A DNA stretch of 64,000 nt from Whalleya microplaca (taxonomy: Eukaryota; Ascomycota; Sordariomycetes; Xylariales; Xylariaceae), in contig MU385724.1 of the NCBI GenBank assembly GCA_022497155.1, forward strand, positions 372,001 to 436,000. Reading direction: 5' to 3'. The notes under the pieces are model-generated. The model had not been told where the DNA came from. It made no database searches and saw only the letters and a list, made by a program, of their open reading frames with translations. A program made the position numbers and the translations under genes. Positions 52,700-62,483 of the stretch are shown piece after piece. How positions within the stretch are numbered: position 1 is the stretch's first letter; every line of letters begins with the position of its first letter.

Positions 52700-53180
52700 G
52701 ATTAGATATCTTAAAACGTATACATATCTCGCATACCTTAACATTAGCGCGCGCGTCCACATCCGCTAATATATAGCGTATAGTTTCGGCCTTACGTATG
52801 CGCTTGGCGAAATACCGCTATATTTCCGCAAGCTCTTTTTCTACGCTTTTTAATTACCCGCGCGCTTTCTTAAATTATATCAATAGCTTAATTATTTAAT
52901 TACGTATCGAAAATAATAGCCCTTATATAATAATATATTATTACGTTTTAAAATTTACGTCCTTTTATACTATATCCTACTTTTTTTATAATTTAGCCGT
53001 TTTATTTTCGAGCTATATAATTTTAAGCCGTAAAATAAAAAGCTCCAATTATAGAAACTTTAGCTTACGCTTAACTTTCTCGGCTTTTGCGGCAAATTTT
53101 ACCTTTTCGGCTTCGGCGTAACAATAGTTACGCCCGGCCACGCGCTTCTCGTTTTCGAGCCGGACGCCTAGTTAAAAATA
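52700..53180 (-). pseudogene. RIP-decayed coiled-coil coding ghost
   Basis: Read on the minus strand from about 53,180 downward, one frame holds two well-preserved blocks joined without a frameshift. The first reads RLENEKRVAGRNYCYAEAEK then FAAKAEKVKRKLKFL. The second reads KSVEKELAEI, stop, RYFAKRIRKAETIRYILADV. Between them many TAA/TAG codons fit former Gln. The Lys/Glu/Ala/Leu-rich pattern suggests a coiled coil, as in some Gag-like transposon proteins. CpG-rich codons (GCG, CGC, ACG) are kept. Family not recognised. Confidence 0.45.
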
Positions 53181-56100
53181 CTCGGGTTCCTTTTATTTAA
53201 TTAAATTTTTTAGCTAATATTATTATATATATATAATATTTAAAACATTTTTAACGGAATAAAAAAGTTATCGATCACTTTATAAACCGGGTTAAGTTTA
53301 GAAATCCTGGGTAATAAAATCCGACATTCGTTCTTACTTTATTTAAATATATATTAATATAACGTCCTAAATTTATATAAATCCTATTTTATTTATACCT
53401 ATCGCTTATATTATAACCTATCTATTAAAATTAGCCAATTTTTACTATTTTTACTAATGCCGGCTTAAATTAAATATATATATACTCGCTATTATTTTAA
53501 AGCTAACTTTCTAATACTATTTTATATAACTAGCGTTATATTTTATTTCGATAATAAAGGAACTTTAAAAAAACATTTACGCTTATATTTATTAAAAGGT
53601 AGGAGAAATTATTATATCTTAAGCGATTATTTTAATATTTATCCTATTTATTTTAAATAGCGATATAAGGGGTAAAAACTTTATTAAGCTTCTTTTTTTT
53701 AATTAAAAAAGGTGTCGGCATTTTTAAAAGCTTATTAAATAACTATAGAACGTTTAGGCTATTTAAGTCGATAATTTCTTACACGTCTCGAAAGATAAAA
53801 TAAAAACGTAATTATATATATTATTAAAGCCCGGTAAAACTATCTATTAGAAATATATTAGCCTTAAATTAAGCTATTTAAATTACTTATTTAAAATATA
53901 ATAAAATTAAGATAATAATTAAAAAAATCGGAAATAATTCTTTAAAAAAAGTATTATAACTACCCATTTTTAAATATTCCCGCAACTAGCTACTACATAA
54001 TTTATAGTCGCTAAAAAGGATAGTAGCTTAGCGACTAAATAGTCACTAAAGCCTTTAATAACTTAGCGTTTAAATCCCATTTACTAAAAAACTATTTAGA
54101 TATAAAAAACTACGTTTCGCCGTCTCTTAAATAGTCTCTCTTTTACTAGCTAGTAATTAATTTAAGTATTTTACTTTTTACGCCTTTTGTTATCTTAAAT
54201 TAAGACTTATAGTAACAGCTTTATTATAAGAAAGTAGCCTTTTACTTATATATCACTTATAAAAAAAATAACCTTAAAAATTTCATAAAAATATCTTATA
54301 TTCCCTAATAATATACTATTCTCGCATTACTATTTCGGCTAAATATTTATATATTTATATTAATATAAAATATTAAAAAATATTAAAAATAAATATTAAA
54401 CTTTATAAATAAAAAATATAAGGTAAATTTTAATTATAATATATAAAATTCTAACTAAAAATTAAATTTAAATTAAACGACTTAACTTATTTACGCTATT
54501 TCCGGGATCTTTAATATACCTTTCGTTTTTTTATTTTTTTTGTTTTTAGTTTGTGCTTTTTAATAAACTTAGGACTTATTTATCTCTTTAAAATCTATAT
54601 ATCCTCGCTTTCCGGCCGGTTACTCCAATTTATTTAATACTCCCTTTTTCCTTTCCGCTTACGTATTTTTAAAATTTTTATATCTAATCGAAATCCTTTA
54701 TATTTAGTCTCGAAACTTTAAAGAAATTTTTTATCTAAAATATTTTCTCGGGGTACTTATTAATAACTGCCATTATTTAACCACTTAATAAGAAATAAAT
54801 TCCTTCTCTATTTTTTAAGAATATAATTTATTATATAACTTATATCGCTACTAATATTAATACGTTTTATTTCGACAGTACTTAAACTCGCGGTCGAGCT
54901 AACTGGACTGGTTAAAATCGTAATTATACCTTCCATTATTTTTAACAGCTATTTATTACTTATTAAAGCGGGATTAATTAAATCTACCGAAATATTATAG
55001 TTTAATTAATAGGTTAACGGGGACATATTATTATAGGTATTTATTTAGCTTTTATTATTAGCACTTATTATAAAAAAGGCTAACAAAAAGTTTCTAAAGT
55101 CTTCCTTTTTATCGATAAGGTCTAATTTTAAAAGGCCTCTTATAGTTATAAAAATATCGGGCTCGATATTTTTAATCTATATATTTATTTTATAGTTAAG
55201 TTTACTTTTAAAAATTATATCTTAATTTATTTAAATTAGATCTTATAAATTATAAAATATAAATATATATATATACTAAAAAGCAAACTTATTAATTACT
55301 TTCGGCTTTAAATTTCTTACTCGTTAGTAAATAAGGCATAAAAATTAATTACGAAATATAATACCGTAAGCCTAATTAATATACCGTATAAAACTGCTTG
55401 CCGTAAAATATAAATACCTATAAAAAATATAAAATAATACCGATAATATATAATAAGCCTTAAAATATTTAAGACATTCCTATATATTTTATAAAAGTAC
55501 GTAAGTTTCGAAAAAGCCGACATATTTCTAATACATTACTAACTAATCCGAAAAGCTGGACTAGAAATAGCGATTTATATAATTAATAAATTTAGCAGCT
55601 ATAATAAGTTTTAAACTATATATTATATAGCTTAATTTTAGTAATATTAGCGTAAAATTTCAATTTAATACGTATATTTTCCCGTAAGCCGTCTTTATAT
55701 AATTATTCCATTAGTAAAAGCTATTAATAATAATTGCTTTATGCCCGAAAAATAGACATTTTAGATATAAAAATAGCTGGCTAAATGTCGTCTTTTTAGT
55801 ATATTTCGCTTTATAATATTTAATTAGTATATTTCGAGAGTAATATAATATTTTACATAAAAAATAACAAGTTTATTTTGCCTAAAAGAAATAAGGTTTA
55901 TTATATTCTGCCTTTATTTCGTTACTTTTATTTTCCAATTCGTTTATTTCGTTACTAACAATTAAAACGTTTATTAAATATTCTAAAAACGCACAAATAT
56001 AATATCTCAAATAATTATTACAGTACTATCGCTCGATAAAGCTTTATATAAGCCTCGAAACAGATATAATAATAATAAATAAAAAAAAAAGCTACTACTA

Positions 56101-58437
56101 TTATTTAGGCATAACTTTTTTATAATAATACCTTATATTTTAAAATAATCGGCGCGTTCGAAATACTCGGCTCTTTTCTTTTCTAACTTAAATTACAAAA
56201 ATATTTTTAATAAATTATTTATTTTCGAACGAAATTAAACTTTCTTTTTACTATCGGAAAAATTTTAAATATTATAATAAAAATCGCTTACATTTTTTTG
56301 ATATTTAAACTCGCAAGCTTTATTTAAATATATATCGATAGGAATATTACTATCCCTACTTATCGACATATCGCGTAACATTAAAAATAGCTGCTTATTA
56401 TATACCGTATTATTTCTAAAAGCTAATAATATAAGATCGGCGCAGATATATTACGACTAATAACTTAACTTAAAAACACTAATATTATATAAAAAAATAT
56501 AATTTTATAAAGTAAAAAATAAAACTCCTATTTAAATCAATTAACTAAAATAATCTTATATATCAAAATTTATTTTTAATTTAAAAAATTAAATTAAATA
56601 CGGGTAATAATAAATCGTAAACTAAAAATATAAATATAAAAAATAAAAAAACATTTATTTCTAATATACCATTAAACTTAGCCCTTATACCGATACGGAA
56701 ATTATAAAATCGAGAATAGTTATAAAAACCAGCAACTATAAAGGTACAGTACTAAAGCTTATTAAAAGATTTATACGTTAATAAAAAAATAAATTAATTA
56801 TAAATTTCCGGCCTCCATTTTAAAAGAATAAAATTTACTAACTCGAGATTAAATCGATTAAAAAATTTATCGATTATTATAAAGCTTAAGTCAAAGGCGT
56901 TATCTTAAATTACACGCGCGAGAACCAAGCTAAAAAAGCAAAATAAGCCAGTTAATAATAATATAATAAAGAAATTAATCCTAAATATATCGTCAGTAAA
57001 ACTTAAACCTTATTTTAAAAAAGAAAATTTTAAAAAAATTAAATATAATAAAATATACCAATTACTAGCATACAAATAACTCGTTTTAAATATCTTTTTA
57101 ATTTTATTTCTTTTAATATAAATAGTAACGACAATTTTTATTTTAGCGGCATTTTCTAAATCGCGTAAAATAGTAACTTTAAATTAGGAATATTTTAAAT
57201 TTATTAACGTACCGGATTTAAATCTCCCAATAATAGCTAAAAAAACAATAATATAAAATGATACTTTTATAACAGGTTTATAAAATATATTATTAAAATA
57301 TAACCATAAGGTATTAAAGGCTATATTTATATTTATATTTATTATCTTTATTTTTTCATAAGCCGGAGTTATTTTTAAGCCGATTTTAAGTATTAACTTA
57401 ATAAATAACCATTAAAATATAAAAAACAATTAATCGAACATTTGCGGAAAAATAAATGCAAATATAAATAAGCCACTTATTTTAATAATACAATATACTA
57501 AGTTTTTTTTACTGCCTTTATCTTTATTAATCTATTTTAATCTCTAAATTCCTGCCTAAAAAAGGTTATTTTTTCTTTAGTGGCATATAATATAGTATTT
57601 TTTTAAAATAATAAATTTTCGCCACACTTTTATTAAACTAAAGGCCGAATTAAACGTTCTCTTAAATTCGTACTCGCTAAAATTAAAAATTACGCGCCTT
57701 TATATAAAAATTTTGGCATATATATATAAAAATGCTCGGAAAAGCGCCTAAACTTTACCTATTTCCGGATATTTTATAAAAATTAGCCAAACGTTCCGAC
57801 TATTAATTTCGAGATAATTATAAAACTTATATATTTAATAATTAAATATTTATATTTAAATATTAAAAATAAAAGAAATAGCTAGCTTATTCCGTCCAAA
57901 TATTTTATAATCGGTTACGCTTTTTTAATATATCCTTTATAATAAAAGGCTTATTATTAATTAGCCGTAATAAATATTCCTTAAAATTTACTATAGCTGC
58001 TAGCTTTTTAGTCTTTTAAAAAAATAATAAGCTAAGATTAAGGGCTATTATTTTAGCGATTTTAATTATTACATTAAATATAAAGAGATACGGATATATA
58101 TAGCTTACTTAATAAAATAGATTGGTAAATATTTTAGAGAAAAACTAGTATTTTATATCCCGAATTATTTAGCGCCGGAAATAAACCTATATTTAACCGA
58201 CCTGCTAATTTATTAGTTCTCTCTTTAATAAAAGTAATTAGCGGTATAGCTATAATTATAGCTATTTATAAAAGGAATCGGGAGAGGCGTAAACAAAACA
58301 AAAGCCGGGGCTTTAAAGTAATAACTTATCCGGTTTTTAACAGCTCCGTTTAGGTTATTAATAAAAGAAAGAAAACGTTAGGAAATAGTTCTTAAAAACG
58401 GAGGACGGGCGTTTATAATCCGGCGCACTGCTATAAT
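53181..58437. other. RIP-degraded DNA up to the composition border
   Basis: AT-rich, stops in all frames, no recognised repeat or gene. A 68-codon hydrophobic minus-strand frame at 55,317-55,523 is best explained as a chance product of AT-rich sequence. The last 150 bp (from about 58,290) regain some GC before the sharp switch to genic DNA at about 58,437. Confidence 0.65.
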
Positions 58438-58453
58438 AAGTCAGCAGACACTC

Positions 58454-58843
58454 TTATGCCGAATGTTCGATATTGCAATCGAGATAACTTCCAATATGTC
58501 CATCTGCGCGTTCCATAACAATCCCAAGATAAGGACTTTCCCTATAAGAATATGTGCGTATGCACCTAACCACATGCCGATGTCGAGCAAGAAAGAGAAA
58601 TTTTGCTTCGTTAAGTATTTGTCTTTTGACATTTTCCTCCATTTGTTGTCCATCATTATCAGATATTGCCTTAACAATCAAAGATTTCTCTTTAAAATAG
58701 TAGATAGGCCATTTGGATTTTGTGACTGGTGTTATGTTAGAGAAAGCGATGTTGCTAGAGTCTGCTTTGTATGGGACTTTTTTTTTGTTGCGGTACTCCT
58801 TATAATCTATGTCTCTGAACTCCTCGGTCAAGTTATTGGCCAT
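58454..58843 (-). pseudogene. Protein kinase N-lobe fragment, C-lobe lost
   Basis: This 129-residue frame begins at ATG 58,843. Residues 49-120 fit the small lobe of a protein kinase: a beta-3 lysine in LIVKAI (K58), an alpha-C glutamate in ILNEAKFL (E79), the HRHVVRC segment after alpha-C, and a hinge-like GIVMERADGHIGSYL. The frame stops at 58,454, before any HRD or DFG motif. Just beyond, at about 58,437, composition changes to RIP-degraded repeat DNA with no kinase motif. The gene was therefore most likely cut by insertion or rearrangement of the repeat block. Fungal kinases of this type often sit with incompatibility-type genes. It is divergent from the HeLo-pseudokinase gene, about 1.8 kb away. 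An unseen intron near the end cannot be excluded. Confidence 0.65.
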
Positions 58844-59310
58844 AGTGATATTTCTAGGAGTCTTCGGATGTTGGTTGTGTTTAGGGGAGCTAAGAGAAGA
58901 AGTGATACTTAATATCCAGCTACAGTGAACTCTGGAACTAGTTGCACGTTGGAGGTACTGATGGCAAATTGAATTCTGCCTATGGTTGGGAGGATGTATA
59001 ATCGTTGAAGGGTAGGGGGGTGAACGAGGCTATGAACAAAAGAGCTGATTTTTGGGCTAGTAATACGATTTTGTAAAACAAGTTATTACAATAGCATACC
59101 CCCTTATCTTGTAATCAACGTTCTTCCCGACATCTTCCGCTGTTAAACGCTGCATGTCAGATCTGGCGGTCTGTTGACTTTCAGAAGTACAAGATTAAGT
59201 CTACAATGTATTCCATTGTAGGGTATCCGTGGCCAATACCACACTGTGGAAGCATCATTCCCTTCACAGAAAACGTAATTCATGCCGTGAAGTCTCATAT
59301 AGAGAACCGA

Positions 59311-59652
59311 TTAATGGAAGTTGTGATCACTGTGTTGAGATTGGTTTTCATGAGAAGTGCATTTAGACCTCAGTTGGAACTTGAGGTTCCCATCGTCTGC
59401 CATAATATTATCTTGATATACATCGCTAACTAATGGCATCAGCATGCTAAACTTGTGAATTGGTACGTGTATTGTCTCCGGAGCAGCAGTTCTTTCATCA
59501 TGTATTGTTAGGTTATCTTGGTCTGTTGAAGCGTCTAGCCTGCAGGCTGAGCACATCATCGGGAATAAACCGTGATCTATAGGGTATGAATGATAATTCA
59601 ACAATTCATAGCTGTCAGTGTCTTCTGTACACCACTGAGAATTGATGTACTA
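59311..59652 (-). CDS. Unresolved exon-like frame, hypothetical
   Basis: A minus-strand frame of about 114 codons with normal GC and codon use reads WCTEDTDSYELLNYHSYP, then GLFPMMCSACRLDAS, then VPIHKFSMLMPLVSDVYQDN. Other exon-like minus-strand frames lie upstream: about 59,830-59,929 (MTFHWFTPPSQIQERANHL) with a possible GTGTGAGT donor at 59,829, and about 59,650-59,786 (LVFKRINGSVVTQEADL). Together they suggest a multi-exon minus-strand gene or its remains. I could not make one consistent splice model, and no family was recognised. Confidence 0.3.
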
Positions 59653-59929
59653 TAGATATTATCACCTTGTCTAATGAAAAGTGAAGGACAGATGAAGACA
59701 AGTATTGATGCGCTGCCACGAGATCAGCCTCTTGTGTTACCACACTTCCATTAATTCGTTTGAACACCAGATGTTGACTGGCTCGCCTATATAGACTGCT
59801 TGATTTTTAGGCTCATATACTACTCACACCTTCCAGGAAGAAAGGTGCTTGCTTGGTCCGATAGTTTGTATGTAGGTGGTTCGCTCTCTCTTGTATCTGA
59901 CTCGGAGGTGTAAACCAATGAAATGTCAT

Positions 59930-60600
59930 CAATGTAACTACAGCTCCCCGGTCAAAATCATGTCCAATGAAAAGAGAACGTCAACATGATTTACAAGTTT
60001 TTAAGTTGCATCCCGAACAGAAAAGCTCAGTTGATCCTATATGAGTCACCCACACATAAGACTTGATAAGGTAGGCTGCAGAATGAGCTGCCAATCTTCA
60101 ACCTTTATTCTGCACATGTTATTCGATGATTTTCTTCTGCATGATAACGAGCTCTATAAGCTATATGTCTCACACCTTACTCACAGGTACCTAGCGAGCA
60201 CCTCTAGAGGCTGTGAAGTAATTCGTCTTTTTGACCGATAGGCTATGCACAGTGAGAATTGGAGACCAGGTGATTCAAGACTGCCACGTTACGTTAATAA
60301 TTCAATTTAATTTCGTACAAATACATTTGCAACACTCGTTTAGCTAATACCGTTTCGTACCGTTATCTCTTTTCTCAATGTCCATGTCAACAAGATGCTG
60401 GAATTTACTACCAAGTTTCTATAACTCATGTCTGGTAGTATATTATCGCTATATTTCAGAGCAATCCATCAATTACTCCGACCTCGACGCTTGGTGGCCA
60501 AAAGTATATTGGGTGATGGCAAGTTCAGTTGGGGAGAACAGTCTTCAGCACCTTGCAATCAACACCTGAACGTCACACAGTAATATAAGGGACTTACACC
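59930..60600. other. Intergenic, upstream of HeLo-pseudokinase gene
   Basis: Ordinary-composition DNA without a convincing gene. A plus-strand 66-codon frame at 60,041-60,241 shows no domain. A TATA-like TAATATAAGG lies about 20 bp before the HeLo-pseudokinase start codon, so this stretch probably holds that gene's promoter and 5' leader. Confidence 0.5.
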
Positions 60601-62100
60601 ATGGATATATTTGGGGCGGTGGTCACGACAACTACCTTAGTTCTTCAATTTGTTGGAGCCTGTGGGGAATTCTCCTCCGACGCAAAATCTTTAAAGGCTC
60701 GTTTGGACTGGGATCTCCAGAGACTTCAACAAATCCGAGAGAGTTTTGTGCAGGTACGAGATAGCGATGCAATTCCCTATTTGACGCCCGAGAATGCGGC
60801 GCTTCTGCAACAGACGTCGGAATATCTCGACAGTCTTGTAAACAAGGTTCATAAGAGCTTGCGAAGACTTAAGCGAAAGGGTTGGTTGCATACCACTATT
60901 AATATGAGCACGTGGGTCGCAAGGCGATCTCAGATACAAGATATGGCGACCGAAATTCACCAATGGACAGAGCGATTGAATTTGCGTGTTCTATGCCTTC
61001 CCGAGGAAGTGAGAGCCAGCATGACTGCTCCCTCAAACGTAATCGATAAAGCCCATGTCCCATGGCTGCTAAGGAACTATCACAGATTGAGGGAGTTCAT
61101 TGCTCTTTCGACAGATATGAAGTTATCGCGGGCCAGGGCAATGTTGCCGGATAGCTCAGTTGAAATTCTTTCCAAGGTCCTGGCAATGGGCGATGTCTCT
61201 TCACTGCCCTTTGAGTATGGCGCTCAACATGTTATTTTCTCCTGTCGGAAAGTTTCAGAAAACATTTCACCAGGGACAGCAGAATTTGAAACCCTCTTCT
61301 GGGAGATGGGCGAACTCGCCGCTGCACTAAATTGTCTGGACCCTACCACCAACATTCGGCTTCTCAAGGTAGAATTCTACTTATATCACCCTGACAGCAA
61401 GCAATTTCTATTTGCCCATATTCCGCCATATCGGATTGATGTCATGATGACTCTAGAGGAGCTCATTATGTACGACCAATTCCCCGAAACCGATGTGCCC
61501 CTTAATGAATGCCTCAAAGTAGCCTACAAGCTAGCCGAAGCCATCTTCTTCCTCCACACTGCAGGTTTCCTGCACAAGAACATCACATCTCATAGCGTTG
61601 TGATACTTCGACGATTTGGCCCGCAGGTTGGTGAGGAAGGCCCCCAGCAAATGGTTGACGAGGCATATTTGATGGGATTCGACCTGATTCGCGGGATTGA
61701 GGCTACAACTTACAACGAAGGTGCTAGCCATCAAAGAGACCAGAGGCAGAGAAATATATGGGATTTCGATATCTTTCAGCACCCACATAGGCTTCGAGGG
61801 GTAAACAGTCCGAGGTACATCAAGACGTATGATGTATACAGTCTAGGCGTTGTTCTTCTAGAGATTGGTTTCTGGCGGACACTTCCAATGATATCCGGGC
61901 AACTAGAGAAGAAGGATCCATCTCTGTGGGGTGAAGAATTGGCCCTAATCGTCCCGGACATGAGTCGCAGAGTGGGGGAAAGATACAAACGCATGGTTCA
62001 GTGGTGTCTCGGCTTGTCAGGAGATCAGATTGTGAAAGACAACGAATTTGTACAAGAGATACTAGATCCACTAGAGGAGATGATGACGGCTCTAAGTTGA
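60601..62100 (+). CDS. HeLo-like domain pseudokinase (MLKL-like layout)
   Basis: Intact single-exon 499-residue protein, start in a good context (ACACCATGG). Residues 1 to about 150 form a helical N-terminal region starting MDIFGAVVTTTTLVLQFVGA, as in HeLo/HET-S-like domains, which insert into membranes and trigger cell death in fungal incompatibility. Residues about 240-499 are a kinase fold that lacks catalytic residues. The catalytic loop is HKN (325-327) instead of HRD. The DFG site reads GFD (359-361) in YLMGFDLIRG. The helix-F motif DVYSLGVVLLEIGFW is kept (from D411), and DIFQHPHRLRG replaces the usual activation segment end. This N-terminal HeLo plus pseudokinase layout is common in Pezizomycotina. 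Likely a signal-controlled membrane-acting death or incompatibility protein; the function is inferred. Confidence 0.8.
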   Translation: MDIFGAVVTTTTLVLQFVGACGEFSSDAKSLKARLDWDLQRLQQIRESFVQVRDSDAIPYLTPENAALLQQTSEYLDSLVNKVHKSLRRLKRKGWLHTTINMSTWVARRSQIQDMATEIHQWTERLNLRVLCLPEEVRASMTAPSNVIDKAHVPWLLRNYHRLREFIALSTDMKLSRARAMLPDSSVEILSKVLAMGDVSSLPFEYGAQHVIFSCRKVSENISPGTAEFETLFWEMGELAAALNCLDPTTNIRLLKVEFYLYHPDSKQFLFAHIPPYRIDVMMTLEELIMYDQFPETDVPLNECLKVAYKLAEAIFFLHTAGFLHKNITSHSVVILRRFGPQVGEEGPQQMVDEAYLMGFDLIRGIEATTYNEGASHQRDQRQRNIWDFDIFQHPHRLRGVNSPRYIKTYDVYSLGVVLLEIGFWRTLPMISGQLEKKDPSLWGEELALIVPDMSRRVGERYKRMVQWCLGLSGDQIVKDNEFVQEILDPLEEMMTALS

Positions 62101-62483
62101 TGACGCGGCTTTCGCTGCGCCACGCCATGGTACATTTGAGTATGCAAGCAAGCAGAAATTTGAAGGATTCAGTTGTTCTTTGAAACATTGTCACTCTCAT
62201 TATTTGAAAAGGGTAGGTGTAGTGCTTAGCACACGAGGATCTCTTTTGCCTTGGCTTCCTAGAAACATGTCGCCTTTAGCCACTTAGATTATGATCGCCA
62301 GCATCCCGCCAATGCTTTCGAAACATGATTTTGACTATTAGCTTATGATTATATTGTTGTCGGTAGATCTCACCTCACTGACAGAGGATGCGTCCAAGAC
62401 TGAATATACTGATTACTAGGTAATTGATAAATACGCTCCTAAATGTTGTGCCGAAGCTATACAGGGATTCGGGTCAAATCCAT
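62101..62483. other. Tail-to-tail intergenic region
   Basis: 383 bp between the convergent stop codons of the HeLo-pseudokinase (+) and the acyltransferase (-). It must hold both 3' ends. No gene or clear repeat is visible. Confidence 0.75.

Larger units (their letters stand above)
1..58437. other. AT-rich RIP-degraded repeat block
   Basis: Nearly the whole span is AT-rich DNA in which CA and TG dinucleotides are scarce, TA is abundant and CG survives. This is the pattern left by RIP, which turns CpA into TpA on either strand of duplicated DNA. Former reading frames are broken almost only by TAA and TAG, as expected when Gln and Trp codons are hit. No intact gene is visible. Islands of higher GC at 19,345-20,520, the 20,805-21,115 LTR and 21,662-23,911 are younger insertions. 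The right edge is sharp. I cannot compute RIP indices here; the call rests on reading the dinucleotide pattern and on paired repeats that differ only by transitions. Confidence 0.93.

Noticed and set aside
55317..55523. 68-codon hydrophobic minus-strand frame, possible membrane peptide
   Set aside because: Tyr/Ile/Leu/Phe richness is what TAT/ATA/TTA codons of RIP DNA give; no signal features or homologous context.
1..58437. Giant Starship-type element with a DUF3435 tyrosine recombinase captain
   Set aside because: I looked for an intact captain-like gene and cargo genes and found none; the block is degraded repeats without a cargo set.
1..58437. Centromere or telomere-proximal block
   Set aside because: AT-rich RIP DNA is compatible with a centromere, but no telomeric TTAGGG array and no centromere-specific sequence can be seen, so neither can be claimed.
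58463..58912. 149-codon plus-strand frame
   Set aside because: Overlaps the kinase N-lobe frame on the opposite strand, which carries recognisable kinase motifs; the plus frame has none.
60041..60241. 66-codon plus-strand frame upstream of the HeLo-pseudokinase gene
   Set aside because: Short, no domain, no conserved features; more likely chance within the upstream region.
61531..62200. Minus-strand frames across the HeLo-pseudokinase 3' end
   Set aside because: Shadows of the real plus-strand gene, which spans this interval with clear kinase-fold motifs.
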